This document shows, piece by piece, positions 37,641 through 50,400 of a stretch of 64,000 nt of DNA (positions within the stretch are counted from its first letter, which is position 1; the number at the start of each line of letters is the position of its first letter). This DNA is from Physcomitrium patens (lineage: Eukaryota; Streptophyta; Bryopsida; Funariales; Funariaceae): positions 7,259,777 to 7,323,776 of the forward strand of contig NC_037275.1 of NCBI RefSeq assembly GCF_000002425.4, written 5' to 3'. The notes under the pieces were generated by a model that ran no database searches, was not told the DNA's origin, and saw only the letters and a program-made list of their open reading frames with translations. The position numbers and the translations under genes were made by a program.

Positions 37641-37825
37641 ACCCATAATTTCTCACATACTCAGGTGTCTGTTGTGATCAATAGTTGGAAAAAGCCAGTT
37701 ATCCTCACAATACCTCCAGAATCACATACATAAAATAAAAAATGGTAAAAAATCACATAAATCACAAAAATTGAAAATTGAAAAATTAAAAAGGGGGGGA
37801 GGGAGCTGACTTTGCTGGTTTTCAG

Positions 37826-37929
37826 GAGGACAAGTCTCAGGAGCCTGCTTCTGCTGCAGTGGCTTCTGCTGCTGCCACTACAAACAGTAGTAATAGTAGT
37901 CATGGTAGTAGTAGAAGTAGTAATAATAA
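37826..37929 (+). other. Candidate coding exon with Ser/Asn/Ala-rich low complexity
   Basis: A polypyrimidine tract and 'tggttttcag' precede a frame reading 'EDKSQEPASAAVASAAATT' and then a Ser/Asn-rich run. The frame meets a GTAAGA donor (37930-37935) or a TAA stop at the same place. Such homopolymeric stretches are common in plant transcription factors. The alternative is a (CTG)n/(AGT)n trinucleotide microsatellite with chance splice signals. No partner exon was found. Confidence 0.2.
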
Positions 37930-39075
37930 GTAAGAACAATGGCTCCCCAACACTCAAGATCACAAGTGCCAGTGGTGGCTTTCAACTGCAACTCTGCTGC
38001 CAGGTTTCCCTTCATCACCACCTTCAAAAATGTCATCATACTATTGTAAGCCACCATGTTGGACTGTGAAACACAGGCAAAAGAAATTTTACATTGTAAA
38101 ACATAATAAAAAAGACAAAGAAGAAGAAAACGAAACCCTAAAAATTTGCACAAAGGTGCTATGCTATTCTGTGGAGACTTGGGCACCAGTAAAAGGGGAC
38201 CTCCTCCTCTTCTCTTCTCATGTGGAAGGCAACCAACAACAGACTTCCCTTCCCCTTCATAACCTTTTTTCCCTGCCACCTTTCTCTGGGGTCATCTTAC
38301 TCTTTGCTCTGGCAACCACACATTCTCACACACACACACACAAAATACAACTTGAATTCAAATTGTGCCAAATATTATTATTATTAAAATAATGCATCCA
38401 AAAGGGGAAAGAGGTGCTGCTGCTGATGCTGCTGCCCCTTCTGTGGGTGGGCAGGTGGAAGGGGGTGTTGGAGGGGGGCAGAGTATTTGAAATACATTTT
38501 GTTCGCAAAGATATATATATATATATATATATATTCAGGGGCTGCAGGGGAAAGGGGAGGAGGTGGGTCTTTCTTGGGCAGGGGAAAAGAGAATCTATCA
38601 AATCAAACTCGTGCCATGCACTTACTCTTTTCTACTGTAGTACCCATTTGAAGCTTTTATTGCAACCTAACCCCACCTCCTGTTTCAACTGTAAGGTATG
38701 CTTTGCCCTTTGCTTTGTGCTAATGAGGCCATGTAATCCATCTTGCCAGGGGAGGGGGTGAATTGAAATTGTCCGTAAATATGTTGCAGATGAGTTGATG
38801 ATGAATGTTGTTGTTTTGTTGTTGTTGTATGTTTTTGATGATGTTACATTTGTGTTGAGGTCAGTATATACCAGTCTTAGAAGCAGTCATTGCAATCACC
38901 TATTTTTATTTGGTTACCAGATTTTTATTTTATTTTTATTTTATTTTTTGAGAAAAAATGTAAACATTTGGGATGAACAAGACTTCCTTTTTTATTCTTG
39001 AAAAATCCATCACTGTTACATCACTTTTTAAAAATTTGACTTGAGATTTTGTAGACTCTTTATTCTTAGTTTAAA

Positions 39076-39106
<31 letters not shown>

Positions 39107-39277
39107 TCGTATTAATTTGTGATTTATTTATATTAATAATTTTTAATAATAAAATATGTAATTAAAATATTATATATACAGGGTATTGTGAATATCATCA
39201 CAGTTTTTTCTACTACCACCAAAGCTTGTCAACCATTTGACATGTTTCTTTTTTTTATTTAATTTTAAATGCAAAAA
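37930..39277. other. Mixed-composition sequence with microsatellites
   Basis: It includes CA repeats at about 38327-38342, a TA microsatellite at about 38511-38534 and another at about 39080-39104. Overlapping open frames on both strands of 38.0-38.8 kb have no recognised motif. Confidence 0.5.
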
Positions 39278-39475
39278 TTATTCTATCAAATAGTTTGAAA
39301 AGAATTAAACAAAAAAAAAAAAAAAAAAAAAAAAACTTGATTGATGTGGAAGAAAGTGAAGAAAGGTAGTATGTGGTGGATGTGAGGTTGTGGTGGCAAT
39401 AGCAAAGATTGTGATAGCATTACCAATATGATACATATTTTTACATATATATGAGATATATTTTATTTTTAAATA
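39278..39475 (+). repeat. Dispersed repeat, copy 2 (partner near 26.83 kb)
   Basis: It aligns with 26828-27010 except for a 25-base A run (39311-39335) that splits it here. The A run lies inside the shared sequence, so it was gained after the copies separated. Confidence 0.5.
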
Positions 39476-39849
39476 TTTAAATAAAAATAAAATAAAATAA
39501 TTAAATATATTGATTTTGGGAATTTCAAGAACATAAAATTATTTTTAGATTCTTTAAAGTACATTTATTTATTTATTTATTTATGATTTTTTTAAATGTA
39601 AAATAGAATAAAATAAAATATATAAATGAAACTTTTTTCTTATTTTTAATTATGTTTTAGCTCTTATAAACAAAATACAAAAAAAAACAAGTATATATAT
39701 ATATATATCAAAGTAATTTACATAATTTCAGACATCAATAATTGACATTTTATTTTTAACCAACATATGTTCATTGGTAATATTTTATTAATATAGCTCA
39801 GTGTATGATTTTGTACTAAAAACAATTTATAGTTAATGAAACCCATTGA

Positions 39850-40190
39850 TCTAAGGTGAGAACTCCACTCCTGAGCCTCGGATTCGCCACGTCGGTATGG
39901 AACTAGGTTTGGTCACGCTCCGTCTCAAGCGTGGTTCAGACGACCCATTCGTCCTGCACAGCTCCATTCACAACCCACGCGGTGATGGGGCCTTGGCCTA
40001 CAGGCTTCACGCACACGAGCCTGGTCGCCATGTGGGCATTGTATCTCCACGTCAGCTTCATCCACGTGGAATCCTTTTTCACACATTTTTCGTGCCGGTC
40101 TCGATGGACGGGCTTCTCAGCAACCGCCCCCAAGAGGTTGGAACCTCGGAACTAGCTGGCTCTCTTTCACACGCAGTGTATGTATGAATG
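39850..40190. other. GC-rich, CpG-rich island with CACGT motifs
   Basis: An abrupt 340-bp island lies in AT-rich sequence. It holds a G-box CACGTG (40063-40068) and CACGTC words (39888-39893, 40048-40053), which are cores recognised by plant bZIP and bHLH factors. Frames are open on both strands (for example 96 codons from ATG 39897), as expected for GC-rich DNA. It could be a promoter, a recent insertion or a small gene. Confidence 0.35.
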
Positions 40191-42519
40191 TGTATATATA
40201 TATATATACTCATATGTTTTTTTTATTTATATGCCATGTTGTGATATTTTAGACATTACTTTATTTTAGTTTAATTTCTTTTCGAGTCTTCATTCAATGG
40301 ATGCATATTTTTATCTACCCTAGCAACAATACATATGCCTTATTAAAAAAATTAAAAAGTGAAAAGAAGATTGAATCTGAACCCTCACCATTAGCAGGGT
40401 GACATGCGGAAGAAAATTACCTGGTATGCTGGAGACATGGAATTTGAAGGTGTGAACAGGGAAAGATTTCATCTACATACATACACATACATACATACAT
40501 GCATATATTGTGAATCGTATGAAAAACCATTCATCTAAACCCTGGACTGAGTCAGAAAGATTTGAAAAAAGAGAAGATTTTCCCTCATTCATTTTTAATG
40601 TCAATGCATAATTATTGTTACTATCCCCGAATTCATATTTTTTCTTTGAATAAATGTAATAAAAGTAACTAATCATTTCCACCAAAAAAAGAAAATGACA
40701 AAGGCCATTAATGATGGTTGTATGCCCATTTTTGCCTTCTCTCCCTCTCTCTCCCTCTTGCCCATATACTTTCAAAAACCAAACTTTGTTGTCATATTAC
40801 CAAGTCCGAGGAACCAGAAACTGTACAGGTGTAGGGATGTGACATTTTTATCATTAAAAAAATTATGAATTTGTGTGTGTTTCTGTACAAAGATACATTT
40901 GTATTTGTTTATTCACAAATGCACATATATATTGTCTCAAACATGCATTGGATAAAAAAAGCGCAGTGCACCTTCCTAACCATGTCATTCCACTACAATG
41001 CACGGATTCACTCACAAGGATTGTAAGTATGGACCCCATTGGTCCTAATCCTATTAAAAAAATTAAACTTGGAATATCCATATTCAAAATTAAGAAACCA
41101 TTTCAAGTTTAAGGAAGCCAATTGAGAATCAGTTTGCTTGGGTAGTTGTGCATCATTTCCTCTCAAATTGTGTGTTTGGTTATTTCTCAACACTTCTATT
41201 TCCACAATGTTCATGGAATATCCCCAAAGGAATCATATCTCAAAAAACAACTGAGGTATACATACTTATCTTTATTTAGTCAATTGCAAATGTACATGTA
41301 CACATCCAAAGAGGCCAAAATACTTAAAAGCATACACTCATTGTCACATGATGTTATTTCAATAAATGATGATATCCATTGAGTTGATGGGCAATTTCAC
41401 AAATCTGTGCAGTATATGATTTATTTATTTGTTTTTTTTTTGTTTTTAGAGCACAAAATACTCATTTGTTGAAAATGTCACTAATATTATTTTTCTTTTC
41501 TATTTAGTACTAACAACAGTTATTTTGTGTCAAATTAGACATGATAGTATTAAGTTGAGCTAAACACACGGATAAATTAAATTCATATTATTTTGGAGAA
41601 CTTGTTATTGAACCATTGTACATTGACATTTGAGATAATGATAATAATAATAATAACAGGACACCTTGCTCTTTAACTTATAAGTTCTATGTTTATATGA
41701 CACCTGAATTTTCTTTTCACTAGTTGAGTTTGTTTTTCTTTTAAATATAATAAGGTTAATGTGTTAGAATGACTATAACAAAATGTATCTAAGCATCCAT
41801 CAATCTATTAAGGCATTATGAGTCATTTTTGGATATAACAAGGTAAGACCTCCAATTTGGTAGCATTAGCTTACTACATTCTACACCATCCTTGTTCTAA
41901 AACTACTGTTCATGTCCACTCTTACAAAATACATTTTTTGCTTAATAATGTCTATATCTATTGCAAAAACGTAGATAGAATTCTCTGATAACAAACCCTA
42001 GAATCTTGTCAAAAACATGCTTAAAATAGTTTCTAATAGCTATATTTTTGAAGTATGATGCCTCTCATCCTTCATATATCCAAATTCAAAATTCTAAGTT
42101 TGTCACATAGCATACAAAAATAAATAAATAATTTTATCCTAATCTTATTTTATGTTTTATATATATATAAAAAAAAAAACAAACAAAATCAACACCAAAC
42201 CCTAATTTATATCTTCATTGTTCCACACAACACCTTCATGGTCCTCCAACTACAAAACACTAGTGTTTGCTAAACAAGTAGAATAGAAGTGTGAGAATAT
42301 GATGTCTATAGAAAAAGTCGAATAACAAGGGTTAAGGAGGTGGCCATTGGCTCCACCATAGCCCATCACAAATGCCATTCATTGCATGGAGGTGTTGCTT
42401 CTTGGAGGAAAGAAAAGGTTTTAAAAGTAAAAGTAAAAAAGAGAGAGAAAGAAAAACAAGGTGGCTTATCTTTTGAATACGAAAGATAAGAGGAGACAAA
42501 AGCGGAGGAGAAAGAGGAA
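40191..42519. other. Intergenic sequence, no gene recognised
   Basis: Short open frames occur on both strands near 40.9-41.4 kb without motifs or splice support. Confidence 0.45.
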
Positions 42520-43000
42520 GGAGGGGGGACATGAGCCCTGCTTTGAGTTCCCTGTGGTTCCCTTGGGTTCACCGGCGTTCCCATGACTGGCTCAATGCCT
42601 ACGCTGCAGCCACTGCGCTCATAAATAGTGGGTGATTGTGGTGTGTGTGTGTGTGTTCCCTTCCTTCGTCCGGCCCTCCTCTCGGTACCTTCGTGTAGCT
42701 GTAAAAATGCCTCAGAAAGGGCTCCATGTCTTGAAGAAGCGGGCCTTCTTCCCGGCTCGGCGCTCCTCCGGTGTGCAGGACTGTATAATCATTGTGTCAC
42801 TCTATTTTTTTTCCCATTGGCACCCTGCGTGACCCAACAAGTTCCCCAACCCCCATTCAAAGCCAGGTTCTGGACCCCTGCTGACTACACTGGGCTGGGT
42901 GGAGGGTGAAAAATCCCTAATTCTGATTTCCTGAAAGGACCACTCGGTTGCACCAAGGGACCGACCCACTGGAGGTCTTACGAGTGTTTTATCACTTTGT
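42520..43000. other. GC-rich segment with GTTCCC words
   Basis: It carries several GTTCCC/GGTTCCC words (about 42547-42582), a GT microsatellite (about 42640-42655) and overlapping open frames. A frame from an ATG near 42707 reads 'MPQKGLHVLKKRAFFPARRS' but soon loses coding character. Inverted GGGAAC words occur at 43.9 kb. Confidence 0.3.
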
Positions 43001-45740
43001 TAACTGGGTGTTTCAGAGTTCAGGAATTGATTGAGAAAGTTGTTTGCTTTGAACCCAACAGCTGAATTTTCATCCGCTTTCAGTTTCAGGGAAAGAATAG
43101 GGGAAGAAGATTGGATTGATGCTCCCATGCACTATCGTTTTCAGTTGGAGTTAGGCAGGGGCAGGAATACTGACCTCAAATACAAATTGAATAATTTTAT
43201 TTTCAAAGGAAAATGTGGGTGAAATTTTCCAAAATTGGTACGCTGCAGTTTTTGTTTTGTTTTTGTTTTTGCATTGAGATTTGCAAAAAAGAAGCTTCAC
43301 AAACCCAAGGAGCAGTTGCCCTTCCCTCTTAATGACCTAAAAGACACCCAACTTACCTCGGCTAGACCAAAGGCCAGAGGCAGGAAGGACACAACAAACT
43401 GTATTCAAATGGCATTGTATTAGGTGGGGTACAATATCAAGAGGGAGAGCAAAAAGATACTATTGGAGGTACAGGAGAGGGTTTGTGGTGGGGAAAAAAA
43501 GAAACAAAAAACAGAAAACAAAATAAAAATCTAGACAATTTGCATGCCCATTAACGAGTTCTTTATCTAAACTCTCTCGTGGGTTCATTGATGAACAAGA
43601 GGCCTGCAGTGACCGACAATTTGGTGGAAATGACAGGTGTCCTTTTGTTTGGCCTCATTCCGCTTAGCAACTAATGAACCAAATCATTGCACATTAGCAT
43701 TCTGGGTGTTCTTTTAATGCCCAAGATTAGAAACGGACAAGATTCGGGTTGGAAGGTAACTTTGCTTGTGATCCTGCGTGAGAATAGTGCAAGATGGTAT
43801 GAGTGGGTTAGTTGGAGGATTATATTAGTGTGTGAAAGAGGGGGCTAAATTATAGGGAAGCTAAATTGGGTCAAATTTTGAGGGGCACTCACAGCACGAC
43901 GTTTTGTTCCCTTGGGAACAGGGAACAGGGAACGGGAACCTCGTCAAGGGAATGATTGGGAGAATGCACCCATTTTTTTGTGTCATCCAAGTTTGTCATC
44001 TATGTCGTCATCTTCCCCTTGTCGAAAACTCAGGACCACTTCACCCCCATGTTGCGAAGATTTCCAATACAAATTAAGAACCCTATAAGAGATAATATCG
44101 GTTAAAGATGAAATGGGTGTTAGAAAAAAGAGGCACACATTTGTAAGCCCAGACCTAGAGAATGTAGATATCAGATCCATTTTCGTTTTTTATTTTATGT
44201 TACGCTATTTGTGTTACGGTGAAGCCACTTGGATGATCCTTTGATGCTTTCCTTAGAACTGAAATAGAAAACGTGGACAATGGTGCCTTGCCCTAATGGA
44301 ACCCAGCTGTTCCTAGAACTGTTACTTGGGTAGATTTCCCAGAAAAGAAAAAGAAAAAAAGGAAAAGGGGGGTTAACCGTAACTGGTGACAGAAACATGG
44401 AAGTGCCCTGCAGGTTCTCAATTTCTGTGGCGGAATTGGTACCCGGTTGATACCTGATACTGGATGCACAGAAAATCCACACAGCTCCTCGCATCCAAAA
44501 TATTTCAATAAATCTTTTACCCTGTAAAAAAATCGTACACAAAATCATTTGTGGACAATTAGACAGGGTAATTTTTTTTGCATGAATGTTGGACAAATGA
44601 AGTAAAAAGGTCAGAGTTTGAGCTGTGTACCTATTCTGCAAAATTGGTTCTCCAAGACTTTTGGTTCCTGTTAATCATTCCAAATATTACATGCAGGGAA
44701 GCAATGAAGAAGTTTTATTTTTATTTTATGTAATTAGTTTATATTTTTTCCCTCTCTAGCATGTAGCTTATGTCTCAAATTGTGCTGAGAAAGAGTCATG
44801 TGCCATGCTTGTAACTTCAGTACCTTTTTCTATCAAACACATTAATAGAAAAATATGAACTAACTTTTGATGATTCATGCAGAAATTTAATGCTTGACAC
44901 ACTTTGTTGTAATTGTGTTATGATAAAGGGAAAATGTTTTGGATGGTCATGCCAAAACAATTCTACAAACAATGACCATAAATGTTGGTCAGCCTGATCT
45001 GTTTGCTTTAAATATGATAGTTTGTTATCAACATCCATGATCTCTTATAGTATAGAATGAAGAAAAATTTAAAGAGGAAAGGTGATTTTTGGAAGCAGGT
45101 TTTATTTGACAATTAGTTTAAATCAATCAACTGAAGATACCTTTTAAGGTGTATTGAAGGATGAAATATTTAAAAATAACAAGTGTATTAGATATAAGTG
45201 ATTTTTGAATTATACTTTTTATGTTTGATCATAATTAAACTCTCTTACATACACTTTATTCTTCTACTTTACCAATTTAGTCTTGACCAATTCCTCACTA
45301 TTATCCTTTCATGAACAAAGGAAAATTGGTAATCATTCATCTTTTAAATAACAGTAACTATTCTCAATATGCATTTTTTTCCAACTATTCTTCTTGTTTG
45401 AATTCAACATGTTTTGAAGAAAAAATATATACACTAATTATGTTTTTCAAATAAATTTGAATTTCATGAAAATACATTCAAACCTGATTCTGAAAAATAA
45501 TAATTAATAATAAATTGGAATCATATAAAACATAATAGTATGATTTAACTTTCGAATTTAACCAAGGTGTAAACATGGAGAGGATAAGGAGTGTTTAATT
45601 TGTATGCATCTTATATGTTGTTTATCATTTGACTCTTTGTTGATATTAAAAAATCATTCTTTCTATTAGAACATAAAGCAGGATATAACCAAGAAGGAAC
45701 CCATAATTCCAATGAGATGAGTAAACCTTGCATTATAATT

Positions 45741-45781
<41 letters not shown>

Positions 45782-46149
45782 GTTCCCATAAAGCAAAAGA
45801 GTCAAAACTTGAAACATGTATGCACAAACACATGAATGGATGAAATAACTGCCACAAGTCAACAGCATTCACTCCACAGTTGGTTTCAACATCCAAACAC
45901 TTTTCATTTTTTTGTCTTTGTTTTGTTATATTGTTTTTTTCTCTCACCACAATCAAGCAAAATTCTACACCGTGATGATCATGTGCAAGATGAATTTGAA
46001 GAGGCGCCCTGTGGTAAGTACCAGCAGCGAATTAAATCCTACAAAACTGAACATATATATATATATATTTAAATACACACACACAAGTGCTGTTTTTACT
46101 TGGCTTCTATGGAACTGATACTTTTACTTTACTTTTTTCTTTTTCCCCT
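43001..46149. other. Intergenic sequence, no gene recognised
   Basis: It includes a GGGAAC cluster at 43902-43940 and a CA/TA microsatellite at about 45742-45780. A consensus splice donor 'ctgtg|gtaagt' is at about 46013, but no supported exon pair was found. A 148-codon minus frame at 44195-44641 lacks motifs. Confidence 0.4.
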
Positions 46150-46620
46150 ACTTCCGAAGTGCTAACAGTTCCGTGGCAAAGGGCGGAGGTGTTGGTCCCC
46201 CACCTCCGTCTTTATGGCGAACAGGACACCAGGCTCGGGTTTAAGGACGCCAGGTTCGGTGCCATGGCGCCAGGCTCGGTCACAGGACCTAGTCCTCCGA
46301 GGGGGCTACACTGAGTCCAGAACAACTACAAAAACAGGACGGGCTGGGCGAGACTTCCCACACAGACCCGCGCCAGAATAAAATAGCTGATTAGGTCCCC
46401 CCCCCGCCATAACCCCTCAGCTAATCCCACTCTACTTAGTTAGCGTGGGCTTTTAATGCCGGGCTAATTATGCCCCCCCTTAGATTCCCCCTCCGGGTTC
46501 CCCCCTTCGACCGGGTCGTCCCACATTCGCCCCTCTTTTTTCCTGCGGGGGGGGGGGTATCTGGGACCATTTTTTAGGGATCCTGCGGGCAGCAGGATTG
46601 GATTGCCCCAGAAATGGATG
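46150..46620. other. GC-rich island with short CGCCAGGCTCGG repeats
   Basis: A strongly GC-rich segment with long C and G runs. CACCAGGCTCGG (46227-46238), CGCCAGGTTCGG (46248-46259) and CGCCAGGCTCGG (46268-46279) form a short tandem with 20-21 bp spacing. The sharp change of composition on both sides suggests a recently inserted element or foreign segment. No coding motif was found. Confidence 0.4.
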
Positions 46621-47101
46621 AATGCAGAACTAGGAGATGTTTTCCGTTCATCTATATCCGCTCCTGGACCTGCCCGTTCAAGGTACTGGGTTTCTGGGTA
46701 TGGATGGTTTGAGATGGTAGTTCTCCAGGCTTTTCAGAATGTCTTGAATCCTTTTTTTGTGCGTAGTCTCTCTCTGCTTTGGGTTGTTTGCATGAAAACT
46801 CAGTCTACGTGAATAAGAAAATACATTTAACTGGGAGCCTTGTTGAAGCACCATTGTGTGGTTATAATATAGACCTTGCTTTTGTATGAATATTTTTGTT
46901 TATTTTTTATGTCTTTTTCTTTCATGGTTTTTATTTTTATTTTTATTATTTTCTAATATACTGGTCGGTGATTTTATCTGTTGATTAAAAAAATATAAAA
47001 TAGACATAGGAAGAAGGAACAAAAAAAAAAGAAAAAGAGAAAGAAAAGGCATTTGTAGAAAAACGAAATGATGAATTGATTATTTTTACTAAAAGACCAC
47101 C
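46621..47101. other. Intergenic sequence, nothing recognised
   Basis: AT-rich after about 46.8 kb, with no motif or open frame of note. Confidence 0.4.
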
Positions 47102-47478
47102 AATAGATTTTGGGATCATCAATCCTCTTCTGCACCAAAATAAACATTAAATTTAGTAACTCAATACCAATATTTTTTCATCTGTGTTTTTTTTTTTTTT
47201 TTTTTTTTTTTTTGTAAGATTGCATGGTGGATTGTAGCCCAAAATTGTTGAGATTGCTTTAACAATGATTTTTCCTTAGTCTCAACTGTTTGTCTGTATG
47301 AACACTGTACCAATAATTGGCAAGCCACAAGTTGATTCACATGTATCATTTAAAAATGAAAATGAAAGAAATAAAAATAAAAAAAATCACTTACGTTTTG
47401 GTTACGCTTGAAGAAAAGATGTGATAAATTTAATGTTTATTTTGGTGCAGAAGAGGGTTGATGATCCCATAATCTATT
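47102..47478. repeat. Foldback element: 54-bp inverted repeat with 269-bp loop
   Basis: The left arm 47102-47155 and right arm 47425-47478 are reverse complements at 52 of 54 positions. The arm reads 'taaatttaatgtttatttt' followed by 'ggtgcagaagagg'. The loop holds a 27-base T run (47187-47213). An RNA from either strand would form a long near-perfect stem. Likely explanations are a MITE with 54-bp terminal inverted repeats or a small-RNA precursor. No clear target site duplication was seen. Confidence 0.8.
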
Positions 47479-50400
47479 CACTACATAGCTTTCAATATGT
47501 TCAGCATCATCAGAGCAATTACACCACTCCCTATCCATCCAGTTATTATTCATATCATTATTATTGAGTTTTATATTCAATATTGATTTTTAAAAGAGGA
47601 ATGATCTGAGCATGTGATGAAATCTTGTAAGCTTGAAGAGATCTTTGGGCAAGAGAAATAGTGTTAACAGGAACCTGCAGCATGACCCACTTAGATTCAA
47701 AAATCTCTTCCCTTTGCAGGGCAAGCCAGAAAAAAAAAAAAAAAAAAAAAAAATCGTTTTTAAAATTTTCTTATAAACTTTTATTATATGCTGGAAGCAA
47801 GTCAGCTGCTGTATTTCTTTATCCAAGTAGTTCTGGATACCCATTAAAAACAAAAATTACAGATAACCAGGCCATTCTTCACATAAAAAACCAAGAAACA
47901 AAAGTGAGTAAAGAAGCCTTCATTTAATTTTGTAGTTTCTCAATTAGTAATTTTGATCAAGGTTCAGTCAACGAAATTGTACAGCCCTTTTGACCACTTG
48001 ACTCACACTGGTACAAGAATCATCAATTATTTTAATCAGCCCTGTTCTGGATTCACTAATCAACATCTAATCCATTTCTTGGGGGAATTGAATGAGGGGG
48101 GGGGGTTACCACAGACAAGATTCTAGAACCAGTGAGCTGGCAAAAGAGACTCAGAGGGGTTGTGAAAGGGGATGGTGGAGAGGGTATGGAGGGGTGCAGA
48201 TTCATGGAGAGTTTTTAGCTATCTGCTTCTCAACCTGATGGATAGGCTTTTTTCAAAATGTTTTCCCCCTTCCCAAGGCTACAGGTCAAAAAGAGTGTGC
48301 TTTGTTTGGTTAGAACAATTGTCCAACACAGCACTTAAAGGAACTTGGGTGGGGGAGTGTGCAGGCTGCCAAGAGGGGTAGTGTGAACTGAACCCATAAC
48401 ATTCTTTTTACCAATCCACTGTGTGATGGGGGGAAATTTTAAAAAAAAAAACAAACAAACAAACAAACAGAAACAAAAAACACACTGGTCATCTGGACAA
48501 GGCCTGGACCAGAATTCTAAGCCAATTCTGGGGTCTCCAGGGCATGGAGTTTGAAAGGGCATTGGGTCTGCCGAGGCGAGGAGGAGCTGCCTATGATGTT
48601 GGCTCACTCTCCCCACATCCTGGATTTTTGATATCATGAGTTTGTTGTCCTACTTCTATGCCTTGGGAAACCCTAATGAAACAGAGCACTTTCCTTGGAG
48701 CTCTGCCAGGGGAGAATTAGGGTTTTGGTAGGTTAATTGTGATTTCTAATGGAGAATGATGACTTGGAAGGTAAGGATAATGCCTGTTCTGGTGAAATTT
48801 TAAACATGGAAGGTAGAGGAATGCATGTTTAGATGGGAATTGCCTTGTGGTTGAACACTAGAATATATTTAGTGCAAAATAATGACAACAGAATACCACC
48901 AGAAAATTCAAAGAGAAGATGATGGGGTACTATCAATTGAGAGCATACACCCCAGGTGATGTATTATCAAAGGTCACAGACCACAGGGGAGCCCATTTTC
49001 TTCAAAAATACAAATAGCCAAATCAGTGTGACTCCTTCAATTGCCATAATGGGATCACACTGAAGCTGGGGCTAACAATTTTCCCATTATTTTGAAGGCT
49101 AATACATAGCTTTCAAGAGCCATAACCCAATTCAATACTGAGGTGTGGAATGTATTGCCCTTGGAACTGGAAACATTTATGAGATAAAATTGACTTCAGA
49201 GAAAAAACAGAATTGGGTGTTGTGTGACACCAATATTTGGGTAATCAAGTTCTGAACCAAAAGCAAAAGCAAAATCTCACTAGACAATGACAAAAAGTCA
49301 CTGTTGCCTGGATAGAGCTACTTATGCTCACATAATTTTTTGCCACCAGTGATGTCAAAGCCAAGTCATGCGCATTCCCCCTTTCAGCTGACCTCCTTTC
49401 TTTTGTCTGTAGTAAAACTGACTACAGGGAGATGAAAATTTAACTGATTTTTTCTGCAGCTTCTGCGACCTGTACAAAACCCCAATTTAGTGTTAAAAAC
49501 AATGCAGAGAGGTAAAGGGCAGGAAAAATAAAAATTGGAAATAAATCACTGCCTCCATAATGTCTTTGTCTGATGTCGTATCAACCTCTTCTGTGGAGCC
49601 TCCAGTGCTTGGCTTCAATTGATAAACCCACGTGGTAAAATATGTGAAAGTGAACAATTCTACTTGGGCAATTTTTTTGTTTTCTTACTCTGCTCCATGG
49701 GCACAATGTACTGACACCAGAAGCCCATGGTCTTACCCCATGTGTTAAAGAGCTCAGATGGAAAACTTCACCCACACATGAAAAGATGTGTGTACTGTGT
49801 AGAAACAACACCTTCTGCAGTTCTAACAGGGAAGCTTACAATTTACTGGTCTCAGACGTGGCAGAGATTGGGATTCCTTTGAGTTGCCACTCTTCACACG
49901 TCAATTGGTTCCACTGGTTGCTTGCTCATAACTTCTCCTATGTAACAAATGCTTTACGTTACCTACCATTCTGAAGGAAGATTTTTTCTCCTGCTCAAGC
50001 AGACTGTTTACAAATGAGGATTTGCTTGAAGTTATATGGCCATTGCTGGAGTATACCAAGTACCTTTGATGTTTACCTTTTTTTGCATACACATGCTATA
50101 ATTTGTTTTTCTACTGTACAGAGATTTGTGGGCAGAGATTTACTTGAATTTCTTGCACCAAGTGGAGCCAATTGTTGGGTAGAGCATTTGTTTGTAGGAT
50201 TACACAGGCATTTACAACCACCCAGTTGAGGTGAAAGTCTCCTTTTATTGATTGTGTGTGAATGAGAGTGAAAAATTGAAAGCAAAAGAAGAGTGCAGCA
50301 GGAAAAGCAAACTTGATCAATTTTATCCATTGTAATTATTATAGAACAAGTGTCTAGTCATTGGTGATAATCATCATCTCTTTTGTGTGGAAAGGAAAAG

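Noticed and set aside
37878-38601. Several overlapping frames of 85-133 codons on both strands
   Set aside because: They arise from trinucleotide and CA/TA repeats. None has a plausible start context or domain.
44195-44641. 148-codon minus-strand frame
   Set aside because: No motif, no splice support, and composition like the surrounding non-coding DNA.
45836-46072. Possible exon ending at a perfect GTAAGT donor near 46013
   Set aside because: I could not find an upstream acceptor with a convincing frame or a downstream partner exon.
48500-48600. Possible microRNA-like stem near 'ggaccagaattctaagccaattctgg'
   Set aside because: The stem is only about 11 bp and matches no plant microRNA family I know.
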